DNA of 50,810 nucleotides from Armatimonadaceae bacterium (lineage in GTDB: Bacteria; Armatimonadota; Armatimonadia; Armatimonadales; Armatimonadaceae): the NCBI GenBank assembly GCA_030447685.1, contig JAUJOK010000019.1, positions 39,520 to 90,329 on the forward strand, written 5' to 3'. Shown here piece by piece: positions 25,814-34,225 of the stretch; position 1 is the stretch's first letter; each line of letters starts with the position of its first letter. Below the pieces are notes generated by a model. The model did not search any database and was not told where the DNA came from. It saw only the letters and a program-made list of their open reading frames with translations. The position numbers were made by a program, and so were the translations under genes.

Positions 25814-26639
25814 TTATACTCCAACAAGCGCCTTGGTCTCGACCGTATTTTTGGCCTCTTCGGCAGCCGTCCAGAAGGCGGCGAACTCGGCAGGTGGCTT
25901 ATATCCCAGGCTGGAATGCAGACGCTCCTGGTTGTAATATCTGCGCCACAGGCCCAGTCGCACCTGCGCCTCCAAAATGGATGAGAACACCTCCCCGTCC
26001 AGGAACTCGTCGCGAAGCCGGGAGATGAAGCTCTCCGCAAAGCCGTTCTGCCACGGCTTGCCCGGCTCGATATAGCTGGCATTAATGCCCCGGCGATGGC
26101 ACAAGCCCCGCAGTGCCATCGCCACAAATTCTGGACCGTTGTCCATCCGCAAAGCCCCCGGCCTTCCCCGTTGCCGTATCAGATTCTCCAAAACCGAGCA
26201 GGCACGCTCGCTCTTGAACGAGCGGCCCACCTCGATAGCCAGTGATTCGCGCGTGAACTCATCCGTTACGCACAGAATCCGCAACTTCGTTCCATTAAGC
26301 GTCCTGTCCTCTGCAAAGTCCAGGCACCAGACCGCATTGGGTGCATCCGCCGTCACGGCACGCGGTGGCGACACATTGCGGATGCGCTTGCGACTTCGTC
26401 GCGCTGGCACCGAGAAGCCCCTCACGCTGCCACAGGCGATAAATGCGCTTGTGATTGACCAGCACGCCCGCACGACACAACGCCTTGTGCGCCATGCGAT
26501 ACCCGAGCCGACGCCTTTTCCTGGCAAACTCCCTCAGGCGCTCCACCAGAGCGGTCTCATCTGCTCGGTGCCGCTGCCGATAGCGCGCCGTCGAACGAGA
26601 TAGACCCACGAAGCGGCAGGCAAGGCGCTGGGAACACAA
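25814..26639 (-). CDS. IS3-family transposase OrfB (DDE integrase domain), frame broken
   Basis: Transposase catalytic protein with the DDE set: Asp in WCLDFAEDRT, Asp in ALRMDNGPEF and Glu in WQNGFAESF, then LHSSLGYKPPAEF at the C terminus. The N-terminal HTH_21 part (GYRMAHKALCRAGVLVNHKRIYRLW) lies in another minus frame upstream of about 26400, so one indel is inferred and the copy as written is not functional. The true start is not clear; TTG 26639 is the outer limit of the open frame. Confidence 0.85.
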
Positions 26640-26955
26640 TCCCCTCTGGACCAGATGCCCGACCGCTGCTTTCTTCTGGGGAGCGCTCAGAAGTTTTTGA
26701 GGCTACCTCTTTGAGGCAATCCACTTCCAGATCCCGCTCTGCCAGCAGCTTCTTGAGCCGGGCGTTTTCCTTTTCCAGCTCTTTGAGCCGCTGCACGTCC
26801 CGCGTCTGCATGCCGCCGAACTTCTTGCGCCAGGCATAAAAGGTGGCTTCCGAGACACCATTCAGGCGACAAATCTCGATGATCGGCTTCTCGCCCTTGC
26901 CGGCTTCCTGCAAGATAGCCACGATCTGCTCATCCGTAAACTGCTTCTGCTTCAT
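26557..26955 (-). CDS. IS3-family transposase OrfA
   Basis: Helix-turn-helix protein starting MKQKQFTDEQIVAILQEA, followed by ICRLNGVSEATFYAWRKKFGGM and the leucine-zipper region RLKELEKENARLKKLLAERD, as usual for IS3-family OrfA. The genuine protein probably ends near the A-rich stretch at 26690, where IS3 elements make an OrfAB fusion by frameshifting; the remaining residues are out-of-phase reading of orfB. Confidence 0.85.
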   Translation of the reverse strand: MKQKQFTDEQIVAILQEAGKGEKPIIEICRLNGVSEATFYAWRKKFGGMQTRDVQRLKELEKENARLKKLLAERDLEVDCLKEVASKTSERSPEESSGRASGPEGIVFPAPCLPLRGSISFDGALSAAAPSR

Positions 26956-26997
26956 CTGGTCCCTCCCGTTTTTTCACGGGCCGGGGCCAAGGCTCCT

Positions 26998-27573
26998 CCT
27001 GGATTACATCAAGGGGCGCAGACCACCATTTACCGCAACCTCTACAGTCGTTCCATCTACGATGACGGCATCCGAATCATCAATCTTGAGACGTGTGGAG
27101 CCTGGAATGTCGTGTTGCGCGTGCTTTTATCTACCCGGAAAGAAGTCGTGCATCTTCTTCTCGATACAGATTGCATGTTGCCAGGTTCGTCGGGAAACAT
27201 TAAGCCGGAAATTTTAGCAGAGATGGACTGTCCTCCAAATTTCGCGCTTGACCACGTGACCTACATCGGAACCAAAGAGTTCGAAGATGCTTTCGAGTCC
27301 CAGATATGGCATGACAGTATTAAAAGCGACTTTGAACTTGACGACGACACTTGGTCGGTGGCAGATATCGAAGGCATTAAAAAGGTTAGCCCAAAATTTT
27401 CAGATGATCTGGTGAAGTTCATCTATGGTAAGGTCAAGCCTCACGAAAGACAGAGGGTCAGAAAGCACGGGGTGGCTGCTGCCTTGGCGAAACACTGTGT
27501 AACAGATTCGCTGGTTCCGCCTCAGCTAATTGACGCACTTGAAAAGGTCCGAAAGCGGGCCAAGGCTATATGA
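26998..27573 (+). pseudogene. C-terminal part of an OLD-like TOPRIM nuclease, N terminus lost
   Basis: An open frame runs from the IS edge to 27573 (QGAQTTIYRNLYSRSIYDDG, then IRIINLETCGAWNVV, HLLLDTDCMLPG, HVTYIGTKEFEDAFESQIW). The DTD and KEFEDAF blocks resemble the TOPRIM domain of OLD-family ATP-dependent nucleases, with LDTD as the metal site. The ATPase half expected upstream is absent, cut off by the IS3-family insertion. Such nucleases commonly act in phage defence. Confidence 0.5.
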
Positions 27574-27673
27574 GCTTTATTTATCGCCTTCCTGAAGATT
27601 TTCCGTTGTTGTTTGAGGGTAAGGAGTATACGTGTGAAGCGGGTTGAACCCGATGGGCTTAATGAGGTGGAAA

Positions 27674-27958
27674 ATGATCTATGGCGTAGCTCAGTTTAAG
27701 CATGCCGGTACGGATTTCGTAATGATACCGGTTAATCCGTCCGTCGAAAAGAAGACGAAAACAGAGCAGATTGCCTTGCGCTGCAAGCTGACCGAAAAGG
27801 CCCAGAAAGCAGGCCTTACCGGTGTGGTTGTGCCAGTTTGGCGCGGATACACAGGATCATTGAAGTTCCTTGTCGAAGCAGATGTAAAGCCATTGGTGAC
27901 GGGAGTGGAGTGGCCCCTCGTTGCGAGGCATTTAAAGGAGTCTCTTCGCCTCGAGTAA
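27674..27958 (+). CDS. Hypothetical protein, 94 aa
   Basis: Frame starting MIYGVAQFKHAGTDFVMIPV at ATG 27674, with GAGGTGG just upstream. Mixed alpha/beta composition with TGVVVPVWRGYTG in the middle and no membrane segment or known motif. It follows the truncated nuclease by 100 bp. No function assigned. Confidence 0.5.
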   Translation: MIYGVAQFKHAGTDFVMIPVNPSVEKKTKTEQIALRCKLTEKAQKAGLTGVVVPVWRGYTGSLKFLVEADVKPLVTGVEWPLVARHLKESLRLE

Positions 27959-27998
27959 CCGTGTGACCACGGTCAATCGATCTTTACGTTGAACTTTT

Positions 27999-28037
27999 GT
28001 CTCGTCCGAAGCTACCAACCGCCGCTTCGGGCGAGAC
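27999..28037. terminator. Hairpin between convergent genes
   Basis: A 14-bp stem (GTCTCGTCCGAAGC with GCTTCGGGCGAGAC, one G-U pair) around an 11-nt loop, placed between the convergent genes ending at 27958 and 28061. It likely serves both directions. Confidence 0.6.
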
Positions 28038-28060
28038 ATTGTGCTATTTGGATACTCATG

Positions 28061-28273
28061 TCAGCCGACTTTTCGATACCGGTAGCGCTCCTTGATATGG
28101 TCGTTCAAGTAGCCACCCTTTGAGCCAGCTCCCATCAGACCCTGGTAAACGGATTCCGGCACATGATAATACTGGTACACGCCGCCGTTATGGAATTCAA
28201 CCTCCAACGTACCGGTGCTGCGATCATATCCGACCGAGCGCACGTTGCTGGAAGATACTCCCTGTCGAACCAT
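28061..28273 (-). CDS. KTSC-domain protein
   Basis: A 70-aa protein with the KTSC-domain pattern: SSNVRSVGYDRSTGTLEVEFHNGGVYQYYHVPESVYQGLM, then SKGGYLNDHIKERYRYRKV. KTSC domains occur alone or fused to nucleases and lysyl-tRNA-synthetase-like proteins and are thought to bind nucleic acid or protein; the precise role is unknown. Confidence 0.8.
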   Translation of the reverse strand: MVRQGVSSSNVRSVGYDRSTGTLEVEFHNGGVYQYYHVPESVYQGLMGAGSKGGYLNDHIKERYRYRKVG

Positions 28274-28527
28274 TTTCGGACTCCGCCTTTCTTAAGGAAA
28301 ACAAAAAAGGATAAGGGCTGAAGGCCCAGCGCCTGCGCAGCACTCGAATTGTCTCTGCCACCACTGCTGGCCCTAATTGTGTTTCTTGCAGATTCCCCTG
28401 TAAGGATTTCCATCGGCGTTCTAATTAATTCTTGGTGAAGTTCTATTCTGTGCACCTCAAGGAGTTAGGGATGACTAATAGCGGCTGGTCCCATGACACC
28501 GCCAAATAAACCTCGGTTACCTGTTGG

Positions 28528-29031
28528 TTACGTGTCCAACCACGCCTCCAAAGCGGCCCACTCCTCAGCAGTAACCGGGAAGTTGGTTCCGCGAGGGTTC
28601 CGCAGAATACGTAGCTCACTGAGAACCGGGTCTGTCACAAGAAACTCTTTTAGCAGTGGTCGGTCGAGCATCACACGGTCGTAACGGACCAGGACGCGTG
28701 GGCGTGGGCGCGTCCCTTCGGTTGGCGCTGCCCAGTACGTCAGCCCTGCTGCCGAGTCCGGTCGCAGCACTGGATCGGAAACCACCGTTCCAAGTGCGTA
28801 GATTCCTGCTTCCGCGCCGGAAATCCAAATTAAGACGCGATCCCCCCGCCGGACGGCAGTAGCATGCTGGCGCAGATTCCAGTACTCCTCATTCTCAACA
28901 GCCAACGAATCCGTGAGACGGTACTGGTCTGGGCTACCCTGGAATATCCAGACTGATGGATGCTCCTCATCCCCTGCTGCATCGTCGGCATCCGCGTCGT
29001 TTGTCATTTCGTCACATACCTTTATGTCCAA
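28528..29031 (-). CDS. EVE-domain protein
   Basis: A 167-aa protein with an EVE (PUA-like) fold: SVWIFQGSPDQYRLTDSL, EEYWNLRQHATAVRRGDRVLIWISGAEAGIYALGTV and the C-terminal NFPVTAEEWAALEAW. EVE domains recognise modified bases in DNA or RNA and are often part of modification-dependent restriction or anti-phage systems. The start overlaps the end of the BpsA-like gene by 10 bp, so it is the last gene of a four-gene minus-strand operon. Confidence 0.85.
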   Translation of the reverse strand: MDIKVCDEMTNDADADDAAGDEEHPSVWIFQGSPDQYRLTDSLAVENEEYWNLRQHATAVRRGDRVLIWISGAEAGIYALGTVVSDPVLRPDSAAGLTYWAAPTEGTRPRPRVLVRYDRVMLDRPLLKEFLVTDPVLSELRILRNPRGTNFPVTAEEWAALEAWLDT

Positions 29032-29969
29032 CTGTAATCGAACGTTCCGTTTGCGCGGATATAGCGCGGATACGGCGGCAGCACGCGCCTTCCGTAAAAG
29101 CGGGAGATCTCGCCTAAGGCAACCCGGCGGCCCTGATAGGGAGTTCGTTTCGGTTTCGGCACCCGTGCGGAGCGCACCGACAGAAGACAGGAGGTGAGTT
29201 CTGAATCATCGTCGAGGTGATACGCGTGCATTTCGTTCAGTTTCTCATCCACCATCCAGCCATGATCCAGCAGCAGCTTCTGCGTGTTCCACATCGCCAC
29301 TTCCGACCAGGGGCGGCGTCGGGCGTCTGGAATGATGATGCAGCCGTGCCCCCGTCCAGCCCGGCAGAACTCAACGCCACGCCCAACGAACAGCAGAACG
29401 CTCTTACCATTGTTATGAGCGCCGTACGGCGGATTCGTATAGAACCAGTCGTGGCTTTCTTCCAGTTCCTCCGGTACCGGGTCGAAAACGTTGTAAAGCC
29501 GCGAGTGCAATAGGTGGCCGAATCCATGTTCCTCGGCGAACGATTGCGTCAACTCAACGATGCGCTCATCGAAATCGAGAAGCGTCAGCGAGGCGGGCAG
29601 CGGGATGTGCCCGCGCACGCCCAGCAGGCCGATCAGGCGGCTTGCGCCGTCATTATCGCCGACGAAGGCCACTCGCTTCCCCGCAAGATACGGCGCTATC
29701 AGCTTGACTTGGCGCAGCAAATCCCCCGCGCGCATCGCAATCTGGTCAAATTCGCGTAAGGGCTGCACGCGAGTAGTCGCCACAGCCTCGGCCATGCGCA
29801 TCTCATCGGGCGCGATGGCCATCGCAAGCCAATCCTTGGCAAGCCGACGCTGGCCGGAAACCACTGCACGCACGCCACCACGGGAACTGGGTGCTGTACT
29901 AAAATGAGGCGGAGCTACCGCCAGTCCTGATTCGCCCTCTGGCACTTCGATTTTTCTTGCGTCTTTCAC
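29022..29969 (-). CDS. Bis-aminopropyl spermidine synthase-like (BpsA-family) transferase
   Basis: A 315-aa Rossmann-fold protein. VAFVGDNDGASRL (residues 100-112) is the cofactor-binding loop, LTLLDFDERIVELTQ the acidic loop after strand 2, and DWFYTNPPYGAHNNGKSVLL (NPPYG at 179-183) the motif IV-like catalytic loop. It resembles branched-chain polyamine synthases (DUF43), which move aminopropyl groups from decarboxylated SAM; NPPY is also the motif of amino-methyltransferases, so a base or protein amine may be the target. It is flanked by an ImmA-like gene and an EVE gene on the same strand with short gaps. Confidence 0.75.
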   Translation of the reverse strand: MKDARKIEVPEGESGLAVAPPHFSTAPSSRGGVRAVVSGQRRLAKDWLAMAIAPDEMRMAEAVATTRVQPLREFDQIAMRAGDLLRQVKLIAPYLAGKRVAFVGDNDGASRLIGLLGVRGHIPLPASLTLLDFDERIVELTQSFAEEHGFGHLLHSRLYNVFDPVPEELEESHDWFYTNPPYGAHNNGKSVLLFVGRGVEFCRAGRGHGCIIIPDARRRPWSEVAMWNTQKLLLDHGWMVDEKLNEMHAYHLDDDSELTSCLLSVRSARVPKPKRTPYQGRRVALGEISRFYGRRVLPPYPRYIRANGTFDYSWT

Positions 29970-29993
29970 AGCCCAATATCCATTCCTTTTCCC

Positions 29994-30629
29994 TTACATG
30001 CTTGTGTCAGCGGTGTCCAACCGGTACGCATTGTAGTGCGGCCAAAGATTGAGCGTTTTTATGCGGAACTCCACCAATTCGACGCTCACGCCGTATTTCT
30101 GTGCGAGATTCGCCGCGGTGCAGCGTTCCCACACTGCCTTGCCGACTATTCGGCGAGGCAAAAGCGCGGCGGCGGCCGTCCAATAAGCCTCCTCCTCTAC
30201 AACTTTGTCATAGCTGCGTTCCCATGTCCCATCCTCTTTGCGCCGCAGACACGACGGCGGGTGACCCAGATGCTGATGAGCGATCTCCTCCATCAGCGTT
30301 ACGTTTCGCCGCTCCGGCGTTTGGTTTGGGTTCAGCATGACCAGCAGGCTGCCGTCCGGCATCGGCCAGGCACCGCCAGACCAATCCTTCCCGCTAAGTC
30401 CGGTGATGATCTCTCGGTCATAGTCGGATAGAGATGACAGCTGGTCCGGGTCGATCACCATGATACGGAACTGGTCGGCAAGCGATAGCGGGTCGAGTCG
30501 TTCCGTCAACCCGGTACCGGCAAGCCGGCGCAATTCGGCGCCCTGTTGCTCCGAGAACTCAATCAACTGTTTCGGCGACCTCGGTCCTGACGCCGCCGTG
30601 GTTAAACATATCGACTTGCTGCCGTTCAC
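29994..30629 (-). CDS. ImmA/IrrE-family metallopeptidase-like protein with altered HExxH
   Basis: A 211-aa protein, starting at GTG 30629. LMEEIAHQHLGHPP stands where ImmA/IrrE proteins have HExxH, but the first His is Glu (EEIAHQHLGH), so zinc binding may be altered. IIDPDQL-like and GAWPMPDGSLLVMLNPNQTPERRNVT are the usual preceding strands. These proteases cleave repressors. It follows the XRE gene by 43 bp on the same strand, the standard ImmR/ImmA pairing. Confidence 0.75.
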   Translation of the reverse strand: MNGSKSICLTTAASGPRSPKQLIEFSEQQGAELRRLAGTGLTERLDPLSLADQFRIMVIDPDQLSSLSDYDREIITGLSGKDWSGGAWPMPDGSLLVMLNPNQTPERRNVTLMEEIAHQHLGHPPSCLRRKEDGTWERSYDKVVEEEAYWTAAAALLPRRIVGKAVWERCTAANLAQKYGVSVELVEFRIKTLNLWPHYNAYRLDTADTSM

Positions 30630-30672
30630 CCGTTCTAACCTCCGTTACTGAATCCATATAGCCTATTTAGGA

Positions 30673-31155
30673 TTAGGCTGCCTTCTCCCGGTCTGCCGGT
30701 TCTACCGCCATATCCATAGGTGACTTTCCTGATGGCGACGCCGCAAACTGCTGATACGCGACGCGGAACATATTACTAAGTGCCTCAGCCGCTTCCGAAC
30801 TCAGGTTACGGTCGGCACGAAGATGGGCGGTGATCACGTCCGGCACGGACTCCCCCATCCGCCGATGAGGTGTCGACGACTGAGCGACAATGCTATCGAG
30901 CGATACACCAAGCCAGTGACTGATGGCTGCCAGGGTGCGCGTGTCGGGTTCGGGCGATCCTTTCTTTGCTTCGTCATGCGCCGGGGAAGCCGAAGGCGCT
31001 TTCCATCGCTCTAGGCGTGAAAGGGTCGGTGCACTGACGCCGCTCTGCTCTGCGGCTTGCTCCAGTGTCAAACCGTCTTCTTTACGTTTCGCACGGATGA
31101 GCTGACCGAGCCGTTCAATGCGCAACGCGCGTACTGCTTCGTTCATTTCGTCCAT
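30673..31155 (-). CDS. XRE-family transcriptional regulator
   Basis: A 160-aa repressor from ATG 31155, which has GGGAGGAAG upstream; an earlier in-frame ATG at 31227 lacks a site. The helix-turn-helix is LGQLIRAKRKEDGLTLEQAAEQSGVSAPTLSRLERWK (about residues 15-50). A tail follows with TLAAISHWLGVSLDSIVAQSS. Heads the operon XRE, ImmA-like, BpsA-like, EVE, and is transcribed away from the HD-LexA fusion gene. Confidence 0.88.
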   Translation of the reverse strand: MDEMNEAVRALRIERLGQLIRAKRKEDGLTLEQAAEQSGVSAPTLSRLERWKAPSASPAHDEAKKGSPEPDTRTLAAISHWLGVSLDSIVAQSSTPHRRMGESVPDVITAHLRADRNLSSEAAEALSNMFRVAYQQFAASPSGKSPMDMAVEPADREKAA

Positions 31156-31465
31156 CTCGCTTGCTTCCTCCCACTTCGGGCAGTGACTTCCACTAACCAG
31201 ATATGGCATTATACCCGCTGTTTTCATAGATGAAATATTTTCTTTTAAAAAAGGAGAAGGGTGCAGAGTGCTTATTCGCCTGCCATAGAGTTGGGTGAAT
31301 CATCTACTCTGGATTGGAATCGCACGGTCACCTATTGTCTATCCAGGCAGCGAAACAAAATTTTAACAACCGCAACCTTCCTTGCTGCCAGGTGACTAAC
31401 CGTTCATACCGAAAAGCCGCTGGCAGTGCGGCGGAATAATATCAGACCAAGGAGAGACAGAAGCT

Positions 31466-32899
31466 GTGGATGAGGAAAAGGGGAAGTACCTGGATGAGCT
31501 CGTGCCGGGACAGCCGTTCCCGCCGAGCATCTTCGTCGCCAAGAACGTGCGCATCAACAGTAAGGACAGCGGCCCCAAGGTCAGCCTGTACCTGTCGGAC
31601 TGCACCGACCGGCGCAAAGCCAAGCTGTGGAGCGCCACTCCGGCGCAGCAAACCCTGTTGCTGCAATCGTCATTGATTCGCGTCACCGGCGATGTGGCGG
31701 GCGGCAGAGACCAGTACACCGGCGAGATCACCATCCAGAGCTTCGAGGCTGTTGATCCCCTGCCCAAAGATCTGTCTCCCTACCGTGAACCCCTGCCCGC
31801 AAGTCATGAGGCAACGCGCCAGCGGTTCGATCGCCTTTTAAACTCCGTCGGCAACCCCTTTCTTAAGACGCTGCTTAACGACATCTTCCGTCCAAAGACC
31901 TGCCGCCGCTTCGAGAACGCCGTGGCGGCTGGCTCGCATCATCATGCGTTCCGTGGCGGCTTGCTGCAGCACACGGTCGAGGTCGCGGAACTGTGTCTTC
32001 AGACGTGTGGCACCCTGCCGTTTCTGCGGCGCGACCTGCTGGTGAGCGCGGCGCTCCTGCACGACATCGGTAAGCTCGTGGAGATGGATCAGGGACTGCG
32101 CGCCGGTGACTTCACCGCCCTGGGCGTGCTGGAAGGGCATGTTCATCACGGCGCCTTCCGCGTGCAGCAGGCAGTGTCGGAAGTCGAAGGGTTCCCCTCG
32201 GGCCTGAAGCAGGCCCTGGTGCACCTTCTTCTGTCGCACCACGGATGCGCGGAGTGGGGATCACCCAAATGCCCGGCAATACCGGAGGCCGCCGTTCTCG
32301 CGCAGTGCGACCAGATCAGCGCCCACGCGACGGAATTTCATGAAGCTGCCAAGGAAGCCGTTCCGGGACAGCTTTCCGTGTGGCGCGGTGACCGAAGCAT
32401 CTTTGTCGGTGACCTGGGGCTCGATGACCTGGACCTGGGCAGTGGAGCGACGCCTCTTACCACAGAGGCGGTGCCTGCCGAAACCGCAGCACCACAGCCA
32501 CAGGACACCAATCGTTTCGCTACAGCCTCAGTTCGGCTACCGATTCGCGGCCTGGTCGCTGCCGGAGATCCGGGTCAATCGTCGGAAGAGGAAGAGGAGG
32601 CGCGTGAGGTTGTGCCGCCGCCGGGAGGCGCGGACTACCTGCTGCGCGTCACGGGCGACAGCATGGTCGGGGCGGGCATCCTCGAAGGGGACTTGCTGTT
32701 CATCAAGCAGGCGCAAACGGCACGGCACGGAGAAACCGTGATAGCCCATGTCCCAGCAAGCGGCAATGTCGTCAAACGCTATGAGGAAACGGTCGCCGGC
32801 ATCTCCCTGGTGTCTGAGAATCCCATATATGGGCCGATACCGATCACGGAAGAGACGCGGATTCAGGGTAAGGTGGTGGGCCTGCTGCGGGAGTTCTGA
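31466..32899 (+). CDS. YhaM-like HD exonuclease fused to a LexA/UmuD-type autoprotease
   Basis: A 477-aa protein with two unrelated halves. Residues 15-95 form an OB fold and 120-320 an HD domain (His169 in LLQHTVEVAEL, His199-Asp200 in LLHDIGKL, then HVHHGAF and LLLSHHGCAEWGS), as in the 3'-5' exonuclease YhaM. Residues 355-477 form an S24 peptidase: cleavage site VAAG at Ala366-Gly367, Ser399 in TGDSMVGAGILEGDLLFI and Lys437 in NVVKRY. Distances (33 from site to Ser, 38 from Ser to Lys) match LexA. A Glu-rich linker lies at 373-382. The start is GTG 31466 with AAGGAGAG upstream. Inference: RecA-stimulated self-cleavage may release or switch the nuclease during DNA damage. Confidence 0.85.
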   Translation: MDEEKGKYLDELVPGQPFPPSIFVAKNVRINSKDSGPKVSLYLSDCTDRRKAKLWSATPAQQTLLLQSSLIRVTGDVAGGRDQYTGEITIQSFEAVDPLPKDLSPYREPLPASHEATRQRFDRLLNSVGNPFLKTLLNDIFRPKTCRRFENAVAAGSHHHAFRGGLLQHTVEVAELCLQTCGTLPFLRRDLLVSAALLHDIGKLVEMDQGLRAGDFTALGVLEGHVHHGAFRVQQAVSEVEGFPSGLKQALVHLLLSHHGCAEWGSPKCPAIPEAAVLAQCDQISAHATEFHEAAKEAVPGQLSVWRGDRSIFVGDLGLDDLDLGSGATPLTTEAVPAETAAPQPQDTNRFATASVRLPIRGLVAAGDPGQSSEEEEEAREVVPPPGGADYLLRVTGDSMVGAGILEGDLLFIKQAQTARHGETVIAHVPASGNVVKRYEETVAGISLVSENPIYGPIPITEETRIQGKVVGLLREF

Positions 32900-32920
32900 G
32901 AGACAACGGCTTCCCCATCC

Positions 32921-33133
32921 CTAAGCAGCCTCGTACATCCCCGCCCGCGCTGGCTCCAGCAATGCCAGAAGCGCTGGACGCGCGATAAGTACCTTGCGTT
33001 TCCCGGCGATACGGAACGCGGAGAGCTTGCCCTGGCGGATGTAGGAGCGGATGCTGGACTGGCTCATCTGCAAAAGCGCTGCCGCCTGCTCCACCGTTAA
33101 CAGGTCTTGGCTCTGGGGGCTGCTGGTAACCAT
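32921..33133 (-). CDS. Excisionase-type helix-turn-helix protein
   Basis: A 70-aa DNA-binding protein of the excisionase/HTH_17 family: LLTVEQAAALLQMSQSSIRSYIRQGKLSAFRIAGKRKVLI. Such proteins direct recombinases or act as small regulators. It is convergent with the HD-LexA gene and divergent from the restriction-modification control gene, with an ATG at 33133 and AGAAGGAGAAC in front. Confidence 0.82.
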   Translation of the reverse strand: MVTSSPQSQDLLTVEQAAALLQMSQSSIRSYIRQGKLSAFRIAGKRKVLIARPALLALLEPARAGMYEAA

Positions 33134-33196
33134 CTTGTTCTCCTTCTAAGAAGCCACTAACGATGGTACCACAAGCGGCGCAGCGGCTTGTTCCTT

Positions 33197-33227
33197 AACC
33201 TGTTTTGGGTTAAACCTATTATCGGTT
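33197..33227. promoter_or_regulatory. Tandem operators (two AACC-N7-GGTT boxes), C-protein candidate sites
   Basis: Two boxes AACC-N7-GGTT, at 33197-33211 and 33213-33227, with centres 16 bp apart, lie just upstream of the XRE control gene. A third box of the same form lies before the methyltransferase gene (35178-35192). Paired operators ahead of the control gene are the known layout in C-protein-regulated restriction-modification systems, where they first activate and then repress. Confidence 0.7.
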
Positions 33228-33260
33228 CAACAATAGGCCATTCAGGACGGGCACAGGTAC

Positions 33261-33533
33261 TTGCGGGTGACCAAATCCGTTTTCACGGAACGCTACGACC
33301 ATTTCCGGCATCTCCTCATCGAAGCGCGCAAAGCGGCAGGCCTCAGCCAGGCCGAGCTTGCTAAGCGCTTAGAGCGGCTCCAGAGCTATGTCTCCAAATA
33401 CGAGCGTGGCGAGCGGCGGCTGGACGTGATCGAGTTCCTTGAGGTGGCAGAGGCTCTGGGCATTGATCCGACAGATTTCCTAAGGAAGCTGCGCAGTACC
33501 CAATCCGAATCCCCGCCTGATGAGGCCGATTGA
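33261..33533 (+). CDS. XRE-type control (C) protein of the restriction-modification system
   Basis: A compact 90-aa helix-turn-helix protein: FRHLLIEARKAAGLSQAELAKRLERLQSYVSKYERGERRLDVIEFLEVAEALG. Size, position and overlap with the restriction gene (TTGA at 33530-33533) match C proteins. The start is TTG 33261 or GTG 33267. It probably binds the AACC-N7-GGTT boxes. Confidence 0.8.
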   Translation: MRVTKSVFTERYDHFRHLLIEARKAAGLSQAELAKRLERLQSYVSKYERGERRLDVIEFLEVAEALGIDPTDFLRKLRSTQSESPPDEAD

Positions 33534-34225
33534 AGATCATCAATGAAGTCACGCTCATCTCCGCGGGGGCCTTTGCCACTTCTTCAGCATGGATCGAAAC
33601 GCGAGTCATCCTTCATGAAGCTATTGGAAGAATAGAGTGGCCTGCGGGAACCGGCAAGTTCACGATCTATCCCCAGAGCGGTAAAAAGAGCGGTGAGGGA
33701 AACGGCGTTACTCCCATCAAGCAGGGTTTGATGCTGGAACTGCACGAGCGGTACGGCTGGAAACTGGAGCAGCCGATCAGCTTTGATGTAGAAGTCGATC
33801 CGCGGGCCGACGCTGAGTCCACTGATCCCGGCACCCATCCTGAGCTGCCAATAGGAAAACAGCGCCGGAGGAAGGGGGAGAAACCCGGTAAGATCGATGC
33901 TCTTTTCTCAACCTCGGAGGGGAATGTGGCGCTTGAATGGGAAACCGGCAACATCTCGTCCAGTCACCGGGCGCTCAACAAGATGGCGCTTGGCCTTCTG
34001 AAAGGCGTCCTTGCGGCAGGGGTACTGGTGGTACCTACGGAGGACTTCGCGCGCTACCTGACGGACCGCGTGGGGAACTGGCCGGAACTTCGGCCTTACT
34101 TCGACCTGTGGCGAGCGTTGCCTGTGGAAGAAGGCGTACTGGAGATTGTGGCCGTCGAATACGACGATACGAGTTGGGACGTGCCCAGAATCCTCAAAGG
34201 CACGGACGGACGCGCCCTGCGGTAA
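33530..34225 (+). CDS. Type II restriction endonuclease, BamHI-like
   Basis: A 231-aa protein starting at TTG 33530 within the overlap with the control gene. The core KIDALFSTSEGNVALEWETGNISSSHRALNKM shows a PD-(D/E)xK-type centre (Asp ... Glu-x-Glu, ETGN-SS-R) as in the BamHI/BglII group. The C terminus has LEIVAVEYDD. It is directly convergent with the methyltransferase gene. The target sequence cannot be read from the protein. Confidence 0.72.
   Translation: MKIINEVTLISAGAFATSSAWIETRVILHEAIGRIEWPAGTGKFTIYPQSGKKSGEGNGVTPIKQGLMLELHERYGWKLEQPISFDVEVDPRADAESTDPGTHPELPIGKQRRRKGEKPGKIDALFSTSEGNVALEWETGNISSSHRALNKMALGLLKGVLAAGVLVVPTEDFARYLTDRVGNWPELRPYFDLWRALPVEEGVLEIVAVEYDDTSWDVPRILKGTDGRALR

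Larger units (their letters stand above)
25799..26990 (-). mobile_element. IS3-family insertion sequence
   Basis: About 1.2 kb with two overlapping transposase frames on the minus strand. The left end probably begins TGAACTGCCCCC at 25799, a typical IS3-family terminus; the right end lies shortly after the orfA start, near 26990 (GGCCCCGGCCCGTG on the minus strand), but terminal repeats match only loosely, so the ends are approximate. CTGGAT occurs just outside on both sides and may be chance. The element separates a truncated minus gene from a truncated plus gene. Confidence 0.75.

Noticed and set aside
25791..27003. CTGGAT on both sides of the IS3-family element as a target duplication
   Set aside because: The copies are not placed directly at both predicted ends, and IS3-family duplications are normally 3-4 bp; chance is likely.
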